Below are positions 1 to 7,196 of a DNA stretch of 64,000 nt, one piece after another. The notes under the pieces were generated by a model. That model was not told where the DNA came from. It saw only the letters and a program-made list of their open reading frames with translations, and did not search any database. Every line of letters begins with the position of its first letter. The stretch's first letter is position 1. The translations under genes and the position numbers were made by a program. This DNA is from Allorhizobium pseudoryzae (lineage in GTDB: Bacteria > Pseudomonadota > Alphaproteobacteria > Rhizobiales > Rhizobiaceae), in NCBI RefSeq assembly GCF_011046245.1, contig NZ_CP049241.1:3240001-3304000 (forward strand). The letters run 5' to 3'.

Positions 1-848
1 CGGCTGGCTGCCTCGTCCACTTCGAACAGCGTCATGTCGGAGCCGCCGGAGATCGAGATCAGGACGCCGCGGGCGCCGTGGACGGAAATGTCGTCGAGCA
101 GCGGGTTGGCGATCGCCGCTTCCGCCGCACGCATTGCCCGGTTCTGGCCTTCCGCCTCGCCGGTGCCCATCATGGCCCGGCCCATGCCGCGCATGACCGA
201 TTTCACGTCGGCGAAATCGAGGTTGATCAGGCCTTCCTTGACGATCAGGTCGGTGATGCAGCCGACACCGGCAAACAGCACGCGGTCGGCGGTCATGAAG
301 GCGTCGGAGAAGGTGGTCTTGGCGTCGGCAATGCGAAACAGGTTCTGGTTCGGAATGACGATGACGGTATCGGCCGCCTCGCGCAGCGCCTCGATGCCGG
401 CTTCGGCCATGCGCATGCGGCGGTTGCCCTCGAAGGAGAAGGGTTTTGTCACGACGCCCACCGTCAGAATGCCGGCATTGCGGGCCGCGCGCGCAATCAC
501 AGGCGCTGCCCCCGTGCCGGTGCCGCCGCCCATGCCGGCGGTGACGAAGCACATGTGCGAGCCGGCGAGCTCGTTCATGATCTCCTCGATCGATTCTTCC
601 GCCGCCGCGTGGCCGACATCCGGATGCGAGCCGGCGCCGAGGCCGGCCGTCACATGCGCGCCGAGCTGGATGCGCCGCGTCGCCTTCGAGGTGGCGAGCA
701 CCTGCGCATCGGTATTGGCGGCGATGAATTCGACGCCCGCCAGTTCCTCGGCGATCATGTTGTTGATGGCATTGCCGCCGCCGCCGCCCACGCCAATGAC
801 GGTGATGTGCGGCCGCAATGCAGAAATACCGCTCTTGGCGTCGGTCAT
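1..848 (-). CDS. ftsZ: FtsZ-family cell division GTPase (paralog, 3' end outside window)
   Basis: Tubulin-like GTPase that polymerises into the division ring. The visible 282 residues begin [20 protein letters not shown], carry a glycine-rich N-terminal loop (residues 19-25) and the GGGTGTG nucleotide-binding signature at residues 107-113, and run through the T7-loop region (NLDFADV). The ATG at 848 is preceded by AAGGAG about 7 nt upstream. The gene has no ftsA or ftsQ beside it; its upstream neighbour is a porin-type gene, so this is not the usual dcw-cluster copy. Rhizobiaceae are known to carry extra FtsZ copies lacking the long C-terminal linker; whether this copy has the linker cannot be seen because the C terminus lies beyond position 1. 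Family assignment is certain, role as main or accessory FtsZ is inferred. Confidence 0.93.
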   Translation of the reverse strand, partial: MTDAKSGISALRPHITVIGVGGGGGNAINNMIAEELAGVEFIAANTDAQVLATSKATRRIQLGAHVTAGLGAGSHPDVGHAAAEESIEEIMNELAGSHMCFVTAGMGGGTGTGAAPVIARAARNAGILTVGVVTKPFSFEGNRRMRMAEAGIEALREAADTVIVIPNQNLFRIADAKTTFSDAFMTADRVLFAGVGCITDLIVKEGLINLDFADVKSVMRGMGRAMMGTGEAEGQNRAMRAAEAAIANPLLDDISVHGARGVLISISGGSDMTLFEVDEAAS

Positions 849-1002
849 TCCATTCTCCTTCGATCGAAACCGCGTTTCACCTCTCCACCCCGGAGACAGC
901 GAATCGCGCGCAAGACTAACACTGGCAAAAAGGCAGCGCCGCGGCGAAAGGGGCAGTCAGCGGCGGCTTATGGCAAAAATGAGACCGGAGGGGCCTTTGC
1001 CA

Positions 1003-1035
1003 TCAAAAACGGCTCCCCCGGATACCGGGAGAGCC
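1003..1035 (-). terminator. Rho-independent terminator after the OMP gene
   Basis: On the minus strand GGCTCTCCCGG pairs with CCGGGGGAGCC (arms within 1011-1035) and is followed by GTTTTTG. It sits 37 nt past the stop codon of the porin-like gene and before the ftsZ paralog, separating the two transcripts. Confidence 0.8.
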
Positions 1036-1071
1036 GCAGAAGGCAACCGTCCGGAGATCGGACGGACGGTT

Positions 1072-1710
1072 TTAGAACTTGTAGTTCAGGCCGAGGCGGA
1101 CGGCGTGATCGCTCACGTCCTTTTCCGAGCTCACACCGGCCACCGTGCTGCGGACATCCGGCGTGCTGGTGTAGTTGTATTCCACCTTGGCGGAGATTTT
1201 TTCGTTCAGCTTCTGCTCGATGCCGGCGCCGACGATGTAACCGGCCTTCCAGCCGTCCGGACCGGTGACGGCACCGTTATCGCGCATGTTGGTCATGGCG
1301 AAACCGGCCGTACCATAGACCAGCGTCTGGTCGAGCGGCACGCCGGCCTTGCCCTTCACGGCAAGACGATGGCGTTCCTTCAGGCTGCCGCCGTTCACGT
1401 TGACGCGGGTATCGCCCATATAGGAAACCTCGCCCTCGCCGCCCAAAACCATGCCGCCGACATCGGCGTTATAGCCGCCCTGCACGCCCACGACGCCACC
1501 ATTGCCGCCGGAAAACAGGTTGAGCTTGCGCGAGGCAACGCCGCCATGCGCGCCGACATAGGCACCCGTCCAGGTGTCGCCGGAGGAGACCGGCTCGTTG
1601 TAGCTCGGCGGGGCCTGATAGGAGGTCAGGTCGGCCGCAGAGGCCAGGGTTGCGAAAGAAGAGGAAGCAAGAGTGGCTACGAGAGCCAGGGCAAGCGGGG
1701 ATCTGTTCAT
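1072..1710 (-). CDS. Omp25/Omp31-type outer membrane beta-barrel protein
   Basis: A 212-residue outer membrane protein. Residues 1-25 form a Sec signal peptide (MNRSPLALALVATL, cleavage near ASA-ADL), followed by alternating beta-strand segments typical of the eight-stranded Omp25/Omp31/RopB family (WTGAYVGAHGG motif, then VGAGIEQKLNEKISAKVEYNY) and the C-terminal phenylalanine (LGLNYKF) recognised by the BAM machinery. The start at 1710 is chosen because GGAG lies 8 nt upstream and the signal peptide begins there; a longer in-frame extension to 1830 has no signal character. Followed by its own terminator, so it is probably monocistronic. The family is structural and immunogenic in Brucella and rhizobia; a specific transport role cannot be read from the sequence. 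Confidence 0.88.
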   Translation of the reverse strand: MNRSPLALALVATLASSSFATLASAADLTSYQAPPSYNEPVSSGDTWTGAYVGAHGGVASRKLNLFSGGNGGVVGVQGGYNADVGGMVLGGEGEVSYMGDTRVNVNGGSLKERHRLAVKGKAGVPLDQTLVYGTAGFAMTNMRDNGAVTGPDGWKAGYIVGAGIEQKLNEKISAKVEYNYTSTPDVRSTVAGVSSEKDVSDHAVRLGLNYKF

Positions 1711-1857
1711 GTCGAAAACTCCATACACAGCCTGCATGCGGCGGACGCGCAGGCGAAACATCGGGCTTTGCCGCCCCGGGATCACGATCTGCGGCCCACT
1801 TGGCCCCTTCACCGCAGAGGTGTCCCGCACCTGACGCCATTCATTTTCACGAATTCA

Positions 1858-1872
1858 TAAACACATCCTTAA
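1858..1872. promoter_or_regulatory. CtrA-like half-site pair upstream of the OMP gene
   Basis: On the minus strand the sequence reads TTAA, seven bases, TTTA, one mismatch from the TTAA-N7-TTAA box bound by the alphaproteobacterial cell-cycle regulator CtrA. It lies about 150 nt upstream of the porin-like start. The assignment is by motif similarity only and such AT-rich matches occur by chance. Confidence 0.2.
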
Positions 1873-1954
1873 CCGAACCGGCAGCGGGGGCCCAAACGCG
1901 CCTATCCAGCGGTCACGCCCGCGTGAGCCTGTGGATAACCCGGTCCGGCATTTT

Positions 1955-2377
1955 TTACGGATTGGCCTTCAGATAGGCGATCACGTTGTCGATCTCGGAC
2001 TGGAACCAGAACCCGAAGAACCGCATCTTGGTGCCCGGCACCCGCTTGGAGGGTTTCGACAGGAAGGCGGAGAGCGCCGCCTCGTCCCACACCAGCCCGC
2101 CCTCGCCCGCAGCCACCATCGCCTGCGAATAGCTATAGTCCGGCACCTTGCCTGCCGGGCGGCCAAACACCCCCTTCAGATGCGGGCCAAAGATGTTCGC
2201 GTCATCGGTGATGGCGTGGCACGAGGCACAGGCGGTGCGATAGGTCGCCCTGCCCTTCTCCGGATCTCCGGGTTCGGCATGCGCGGGAAACGCCATGCCC
2301 AAGGCAAGCGCTGCCAACACCGCAGGGCGGGACAAACGAAAGCGGGCGATGGATCGACGGGGAGACTGACCGAACAT
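1955..2377 (-). CDS. Periplasmic class I c-type cytochrome
   Basis: A 140-residue monoheme cytochrome c for periplasmic electron transfer. A basic N-terminal region and hydrophobic stretch (about residues 18-34, ending AHA) form the export signal. The heme-binding motif CASCH is at residues 50-54 and the likely axial methionine is M118 in PGTKM, the arrangement of the cytochrome c2/c550 group; the terminal helix (IDNVIAYLKANP) also fits. The start at 2377 is supported by AAGGA 5 nt upstream; an in-frame extension to 2671 crosses an intergenic repeat and is not protein-like. It stands alone, with no oxidase or reductase gene beside it, so its redox partner is unknown. Confidence 0.9.
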   Translation of the reverse strand: MFGQSPRRSIARFRLSRPAVLAALALGMAFPAHAEPGDPEKGRATYRTACASCHAITDDANIFGPHLKGVFGRPAGKVPDYSYSQAMVAAGEGGLVWDEAALSAFLSKPSKRVPGTKMRFFGFWFQSEIDNVIAYLKANP

Positions 2378-2729
2378 GGCGATCCTTATAGGAGAGACTG
2401 GTTTTCTTGTCGCCAGAAGAGATCGGCCATTGCCGAAATCGGCATACGCACCGCGGGCGCGCTTCATCTTGATCCGGCGTGTATGGTTCTGCGCCGGCGA
2501 AGGCCAAGAAGAAACCCCCGCCTGCGCAGGGGAGACGCAGACGGGGGTAAGTGACTGGGGGTCATTATGGTTCTTTGTTATGGACCGTGGCAGGGGAACC
2601 GGGTCCGTATTCTGCGCGAGGCTGCTTGCCGTCGCTGATCTATCAACGAAAGCTTGGGGTTTTGGTTCCACCGTTCCTTAACTTCCTGGAACTAACCTCG
2701 CCGCACAATGGCATACCAAGGAGGATTTT
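2378..2729. other. Intergenic region between divergent genes, with an inverted repeat
   Basis: This 352-nt stretch separates the cytochrome gene (minus) from the DUF1883 gene (plus). No gene is convincing. It holds an inverted repeat with 13-nt arms (2514-2526 and 2536-2548, one mismatch) rich in C/G runs and flanked by GCGCCGGCGAAGGCC-like sequence, resembling a short dispersed intergenic repeat. Both promoters must lie here but I cannot place them. Confidence 0.5.
2514..2548. repeat. Inverted repeat, possible REP-like element
   Basis: The left arm is ACCCCCGCCTGCG and the right arm CGCAGACGGGGGT, pairing at 12 of 13 positions around a 9-nt loop. It has no T-run on either strand, so it is not a standard terminator. 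Repeats of this composition are scattered in alphaproteobacterial genomes; copy number here cannot be tested. Confidence 0.5.
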
Positions 2730-3047
2730 ATGGCGGCTCAGGCTTTCCGCTTCACTCACTATGATCTCAAGCAGTTGCGTGCTGGGACCACGGTCGAAGT
2801 CACGCTGTCGGCGGTCAACAATGTGCGTCTGTTGACGCCCACCAACTTTCAGCGCTTTTCCGAAAAGCTGGATTTCAAATATACCGGCGGCGTCGCCAAG
2901 AAGTCACCGGTGCGGATCGTGATCCCGGAAAACGGTCACTGGCACCTGATTGTCGATTCGGAAGGTCATGCGGGCCTGGCGGAATCGTCGGTCAAGATGA
3001 TCGCAGCCCCGGCTGCCAGCGCCCCGCGCCAGCAGAAGGCCTCCTGA
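2730..3047 (+). CDS. DUF1883 domain protein
   Basis: A 105-residue cytoplasmic protein matching the DUF1883 family (start MAAQAFRFTHYDLKQLRAGT, middle VNNVRLLTPTNFQRF, then SPVRIVIPENGHWHLIVD). It has no signal peptide or membrane segment. The core is predicted to be a small beta-rich domain ending near residue 93, with a short Ala/Gln-rich tail. AAGGAGGA lies 6 nt before the ATG, an excellent ribosome binding site. It is convergent with rarA, the two stops being 10 nt apart. In other bacteria DUF1883 is occasionally fused to TIR domains; here it is a stand-alone protein. Function is unknown and the context does not suggest one. Confidence 0.85.
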   Translation: MAAQAFRFTHYDLKQLRAGTTVEVTLSAVNNVRLLTPTNFQRFSEKLDFKYTGGVAKKSPVRIVIPENGHWHLIVDSEGHAGLAESSVKMIAAPAASAPRQQKAS

Positions 3048-3057
3048 CGGGCCAGGT

Positions 3058-4374
3058 TCAGCTGCCGCTGCGCTCGCGCCGCAGTTTTGCCCACCAGTCC
3101 AGACGCTTGCGGATGTCCCGCTCGAAACCCCGTTCCGGCGGATCGTAAAAGGTCTGCCGGCCGAGCTTTTCGGGAAAGTAATCCTGGCCGGAAAACGCAT
3201 CCGGCTGGTCGTGGTCATAGAGATACCCGTCGCCATAACCCTCGCCCTTCATCAGCTTGGTCGGCGCGTTCAGGATATGCTTCGGCGGCAGCAGAGATCC
3301 GTGCTCCTTGGCTGCCCGCATCGCCGCCTTGTAGGCGGTATAGACGCCATTCGATTTCGGCGCGGTGGCGAGATAGACGCAAGCCTGTGCCAGCGCCAGT
3401 TCCCCCTCCGGCGAGCCGAGATAATCATAGGCGTCCTTCGCGGCATTGCAGATGACGAGCGCCTGCGGATCGGCAAGCCCGATATCCTCCACCGCCATGC
3501 GCACCAGCCGCCGGCCGAGATAGAGCGGATCCTCGCCCGCATCGAACATGCGGCAGAGATAATAGAGCGCGGCATCCGGATCGGAGCCGCGCACCGATTT
3601 ATGCAGGGCGGAAATCAGGTTATAGTGGCCGTCCTGCGCCTTGTCATAGACCGGCGCCCGGCGCTGCACGATGCGCGTCAGGCCTTCGGTATCGAAGACC
3701 TCGCCCTCGCGCGCTGCACGCCACACCTCTTCGGCCAGCGTCAGCACCGCGCGTCCGTCGCCATCGGCCATGCGGATCAGCGCGGCCCTCGCCTCGTCGG
3801 TCAAAGGCAGCGGCCGTTCCTCCGCCTGCTCGGCACGAGACAGCAGTTCCGCCAGGCTCTCCTCGTCATGGGCGCGGAAGGTCAGCACGCGGGCGCGTGA
3901 CAGAAGAGCGGCGTTCAGTTCAAAACTCGGGTTTTCCGTCGTGGCGCCGACCAGGATGACGGTGCCATCCTCCATCACCGGCAGAAAGCTGTCCTGCTGG
4001 GCGCGGTTGAAACGGTGGATCTCGTCCACGAAAAGCAGGGTCTGGCGCCCGTCGTGGCGGCGCATGCGGGCGGTCTCGAACACCTTCTTCAAGTCCGCGA
4101 CGCCGGAAAAAATCGCCGAGATCTGCTCGAAGGCCAATCCCGCCTCGCCCGAGAGAAGCCGCGCGACCGTTGTCTTGCCGGTCCCGGGCGGGCCCCAGAA
4201 GATCATCGAGCCCAGCGAACCGGAGGCGATCATCCGGCGCAGCACGCCGTCCTCGCCGGTCAGGTGCGGCTGGCCGGTGACCTCGGACAAAGTCGTCGGG
4301 CGCAGCCGGTCGGCGAGCGGCCGCCGGTTCGCGACCGCCTCTGGAATGCGCGAGCCGAAAAGATCGCCGCTCAT
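3058..4374 (-). CDS. rarA: Replication-associated recombination protein RarA (MgsA), AAA+ ATPase
   Basis: A 438-residue clamp-loader-like AAA+ ATPase that acts at stalled replication forks with SSB. Walker A is GPPGTGKT at residues 61-68, Walker B ends DEIH at 117-120, and the sensor-1 segment GATTENPSFELN follows; the C-terminal MgsA domain carries YLCRMFDAGEDPLY and the late LPPKHILNAPTKLMK motif. Length is as expected (430-450). The ATG (4374) overlaps the stop of degQ as ATGA, so translation of the two is coupled. It ends 10 nt from the convergent DUF1883 gene. The degQ-rarA pairing is common in rhizobia and probably reflects co-transcription rather than a shared pathway. Confidence 0.96.
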   Translation of the reverse strand: MSGDLFGSRIPEAVANRRPLADRLRPTTLSEVTGQPHLTGEDGVLRRMIASGSLGSMIFWGPPGTGKTTVARLLSGEAGLAFEQISAIFSGVADLKKVFETARMRRHDGRQTLLFVDEIHRFNRAQQDSFLPVMEDGTVILVGATTENPSFELNAALLSRARVLTFRAHDEESLAELLSRAEQAEERPLPLTDEARAALIRMADGDGRAVLTLAEEVWRAAREGEVFDTEGLTRIVQRRAPVYDKAQDGHYNLISALHKSVRGSDPDAALYYLCRMFDAGEDPLYLGRRLVRMAVEDIGLADPQALVICNAAKDAYDYLGSPEGELALAQACVYLATAPKSNGVYTAYKAAMRAAKEHGSLLPPKHILNAPTKLMKGEGYGDGYLYDHDQPDAFSGQDYFPEKLGRQTFYDPPERGFERDIRKRLDWWAKLRRERSGS

Positions 4375-5771
4375 CGGAAGAACTGGCGGATGCGCTGACC
4401 GCCCCGCTCGATCTCGACCCGCCAGAAGCCTGGATTATCCGCCACCAGCGCTTCCATCGCCTTGCTGGAGGGGACGGGAGCACCATTGATCGCCACCATG
4501 ATATCACCCGGCTGGAAGCCAAGCCGTGCGGCGGGCGAGCCGCGCACCACGTCGGTGATCACGACGCCCGTCTTGTCGGAGGGCAGATGCAGTTCGGTGG
4601 CGATGCGCGGCGAGAGGTTGGCAACCTTGGTTCCGGCAAACGGGTTGCGGCCATCGATCAGCCGTTCGTCACGCGGAACGGTCTCCGGTGCGGCGCCCAG
4701 CGCCAGCTCCAGTTGCCGCTCCTGGCGCCCTTCGGCCACCGTCAGCGCCGCCGTTCCGCCAAGTCCGACCGTCGTCAGGCGGTAGGACAATGCGTCCGGA
4801 TGTTCGACCGGGATGGCGTTGACCGCCAGAACCACCTCACCCGGCTTCAGGCCGGCCTTGTCGGCCGGGCTGCCACGCGTGACCGCCACCACGAGCGCAC
4901 CGCGCGCCGCCTTCAGACCCAGCGCCTCAGCGACATCCGAGGTGACCGCCTGGAAGGTCGCGCCCACATAGGGCCGCTCAAAGCTCTTCTTGCCCTGTTC
5001 CGCTGCCTTCAGGAACACCTTGACCAGATTGGCCGGGATGGCGAAGCCGATGCCGTTCGAACCGCCGCCGCGCGAAAAGATCGCCGTGTTGATGCCGATC
5101 AGTTCGCCCTTCATGTTCATCAGCGCACCGCCGGAATTGCCAGGGTTGATCGAGGCATCCGTCTGGATGAAGAAACCGACATCGCCATCGGTCACCTGCG
5201 TGCGGGCCAGCGCCGATACGATGCCGCTCGTCACCGTCTGGCCGACACCGAAGGGGTTGCCGATGGCGAGCACCAGATCCCCCACCTCGACGGCGTCGGA
5301 ATTGCCGATCGCCAGCACCGGAAAATCCTCCTGCGCCTTGATCTTCAGGACGGCCAGATCGACGCTGTCATCCTTCAGCAGCACCTCGCAGGGAAATTCA
5401 CGGCCATCGGCGAGCGCAATCTTGATGTCGTCGGCGCCCTGGATCACGTGGTTGTTGGTCACCACCAGCCCGTTGTGGGAGACGATGACGCCGGAGCCCA
5501 GCGACGACTGCTTTTCCGAGCGGTTCGGCATGCGCTGGCCAAAGAACTGCTCAAAGAAGGGATCGCCGGCAAAGGGACTGGTCCGCTGCACCACGCGCTC
5601 GGCATAGACATTCACGACAGCACCCGCGGTCTGCTTGACCAGCGGCGCAAAGGAAAGCTGCATCTCGGTCCGGCTGGCCGGGACGGCCTTGTCCTGGGCG
5701 AGCGCCGGCAGCGGCAGCACGATCGTCAGAAACAACAGACAGGCGGTGACGCTCTTGTGCAGGCTCGGCAT
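4371..5771 (-). CDS. degQ: DegQ/DegP-type periplasmic serine protease with two PDZ domains
   Basis: A 466-residue HtrA-family protease that degrades or refolds damaged envelope proteins. Residues 1-25 are a Sec signal peptide ending ALA-QDK. The trypsin-like domain holds the full triad: H108 (TNNHVI), D138 (DLAVLK) and S213 (NPGNSGGAL). Two PDZ domains follow, about residues 280-365 and 385-460, each with a carboxylate-binding loop. The ATG at 5771 has GAGGAA 5 nt upstream; the in-frame extension to 5915 lacks an export signal and is rejected. The stop overlaps the rarA start (ATGA). A DegQ or DegP label is a matter of naming; all catalytic residues are intact. Confidence 0.94.
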   Translation of the reverse strand: MPSLHKSVTACLLFLTIVLPLPALAQDKAVPASRTEMQLSFAPLVKQTAGAVVNVYAERVVQRTSPFAGDPFFEQFFGQRMPNRSEKQSSLGSGVIVSHNGLVVTNNHVIQGADDIKIALADGREFPCEVLLKDDSVDLAVLKIKAQEDFPVLAIGNSDAVEVGDLVLAIGNPFGVGQTVTSGIVSALARTQVTDGDVGFFIQTDASINPGNSGGALMNMKGELIGINTAIFSRGGGSNGIGFAIPANLVKVFLKAAEQGKKSFERPYVGATFQAVTSDVAEALGLKAARGALVVAVTRGSPADKAGLKPGEVVLAVNAIPVEHPDALSYRLTTVGLGGTAALTVAEGRQERQLELALGAAPETVPRDERLIDGRNPFAGTKVANLSPRIATELHLPSDKTGVVITDVVRGSPAARLGFQPGDIMVAINGAPVPSSKAMEALVADNPGFWRVEIERGGQRIRQFFR

Positions 5772-5978
5772 ATGATTCCTCTTGAATGACAATCCGTTGG
5801 ACTTGTAGCGCGGCAGGCTAGAAATGAAAGATGGCCGAATATGGAGAGGTTCATCCGGCCTCAGGCAAGAGATAGGCGAGACAGAGGCCAAAACCAAGCG
5901 ACAGCGCGCCGTCAATACACGCTCTGGAACCTTACCCCGGCTGCTGCGTAATCATCCGCGACAACGGAGACGACAGGC

Positions 5979-6347
5979 ATGAATTCCATCACCGTCCGGG
6001 CAACCGCGCTCAGCCTTCTGGTGGCGGCTGCGGCGCCCCTCTCTGCACCGGTCTCAACGGCCCAGGCCGCGAGTTTCGACTGCGATGGCACGGATCTCGC
6101 CGCCGATGAAAAGGTGATCTGCGAGGATCGCAGCCTGAATGACCTGGATGTCAAAATGGCAACGACCTTCGAGCTTCTGACCGGCCTGATGCCGATGGGC
6201 AACCGCGACATCCTGCGCGACGACCAGTCTGCCTGGCTGAAGAAACGCCAGGCCTGCGGCGCAGATGCCGACTGCCTGAGGCAGGCCTATACCGTGCGCA
6301 TGGAACAGCTGCAGGAGGCCTACAAGGGTCTGATCAAGCCGCTTTGA
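5979..6347 (+). CDS. LprI-like (DUF1311) secreted protein
   Basis: A 122-residue exported protein with a Sec signal (about residues 1-31, ending AQA-ASF) and a single LprI N-terminal domain: cysteines at 35, 48, 93 and 99 fit two disulfides, with the family motif SAWLKKRQAC around residues 84-93. Members of this family include the mycobacterial lysozyme inhibitor LprI, but most are uncharacterised, so lysozyme inhibition here is only a possibility. GGAG is 9 nt upstream of the ATG. It faces the small secreted protein gene at 6420; an 8-bp stem at 6366-6392 lies between the convergent stops. Confidence 0.82.
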   Translation: MNSITVRATALSLLVAAAAPLSAPVSTAQAASFDCDGTDLAADEKVICEDRSLNDLDVKMATTFELLTGLMPMGNRDILRDDQSAWLKKRQACGADADCLRQAYTVRMEQLQEAYKGLIKPL

Positions 6348-6365
6348 TGCGCGGGCTCGACCGAG

Positions 6366-6392
6366 GCGTGCCGGCTCCCCCTCGCGGCACGC
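6366..6392. terminator. Hairpin between convergent genes (possible bidirectional terminator)
   Basis: GCGTGCCG (6366-6373) pairs with CGGCACGC (6385-6392) around an 11-nt loop, within the 72-nt gap between two convergent genes. Neither strand shows a T-run, so termination here would be weak or Rho-assisted. Confidence 0.35.
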
Positions 6393-6419
6393 TGGAAGGA
6401 CAGGCATTTCGCCGCGGGA

Positions 6420-6752
6420 TCAATCCCAGCTGTAACCCTTGTCCTTCATGTAGATGTTGTCGACACCCTTGCACCAGTCGATCTTGAAATCATCGGCGCC
6501 GTAATTGTCCCAGCTGACACGGAAGGGCACAACGCAGTCGCCCTCATTGCTGAACCAGTCCATGTCCACCGCCTCGCCCGGACGGATGCGACCGCTCAGC
6601 CAGTTATCGCTCCACTGGCCGTTCTGATAGGTATAGAATCCGTTGATGGTGTAACCATCGGCACGGTTGTGCAGACGGAAGGCATAGTCGCTGGCGGATG
6701 CAGGAATGGCAGCGCACACGGCAAGACCGAGTGCGAGAACAAGCGTCTTCAT
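6420..6752 (-). CDS. Small secreted protein of unknown function
   Basis: A 110-residue protein with a clear Sec signal (MKTLVLALGLAVCAAIPASA, cleavage before SDY). The mature part is about 90 residues, rich in aromatic and Asp/Asn residues (YTINGFYTYQNGQWSDNW, MDWFSNEGDCVVPF), with two cysteines, C73 and C94, that could form one disulfide. No family function is known to me; similar short exported proteins occur in rhizobia, where some carry misleading enzyme names. The upstream Shine-Dalgarno sequence is weak (GGGGT). Composition and codon use match the neighbours, so there is no sign of recent transfer. Confidence 0.75.
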   Translation of the reverse strand: MKTLVLALGLAVCAAIPASASDYAFRLHNRADGYTINGFYTYQNGQWSDNWLSGRIRPGEAVDMDWFSNEGDCVVPFRVSWDNYGADDFKIDWCKGVDNIYMKDKGYSWD

Positions 6753-7196
6753 TGGACAGACCCCGACATGAAATGTGAGACGAAGAGAAGATGTGGCGCA
6801 GGCAAGCTTTCCTCCAACCCGCCTGCATACCCTATACTATGGGTCCCGACTGAATGCTTGCTGAACGGATGTTCCACGCCCGGCGGCACCAGAAGCATCT
6901 GAATTTTCTAACTTATACTTACAATCGCAGCAGAAGGTGCAGGTGCTGTCGCAGCGACCTTTAGGTCGTTGCGGTCACCATCAAGGACGCGACCGGTCTA
7001 TCGCCTGATCTCGATGCCCTGTCCGGCAAGGAATCGCTACGTGCTGGACGGCCTGTTGCGAGAACGCTCTCGGTCCGCCCCCCTTCCCGAGCGACCGTCT
7101 CGACCAACCTCATCTTGACCGAAGCATCCAATCGGCAAAGATCCGCGCGCCGGTCGGCCTCGTGGTGTCGAACCACGAGGCGCGAGGCGGATGGGC
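6753..7196. other. 444-nt gap with no convincing gene
   Basis: Between the small secreted protein gene and the ilvD stop there is no frame with coding character or a good ribosome binding site. The stretch is AT-richer near 6820-6950 and contains one strong hairpin near ilvD (7157-7181). The promoter of the secreted protein should lie at its left end. Confidence 0.5.
7157..7181 (-). terminator. Ten-bp perfect hairpin downstream of ilvD
   Basis: GCCTCGTGGT (7157-7166) pairs perfectly with ACCACGAGGC (7172-7181) around a 5-nt loop, 16 nt past the ilvD stop. On the minus strand it is followed by CGACCGG rather than a T-run, so it may protect the mRNA 3' end or act with Rho. Confidence 0.45.

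Noticed and set aside
6961..7176. Short minus-strand frames after ilvD
   Set aside because: Arg/Pro/Ser-rich low-complexity translations without ribosome binding sites; no coding character.
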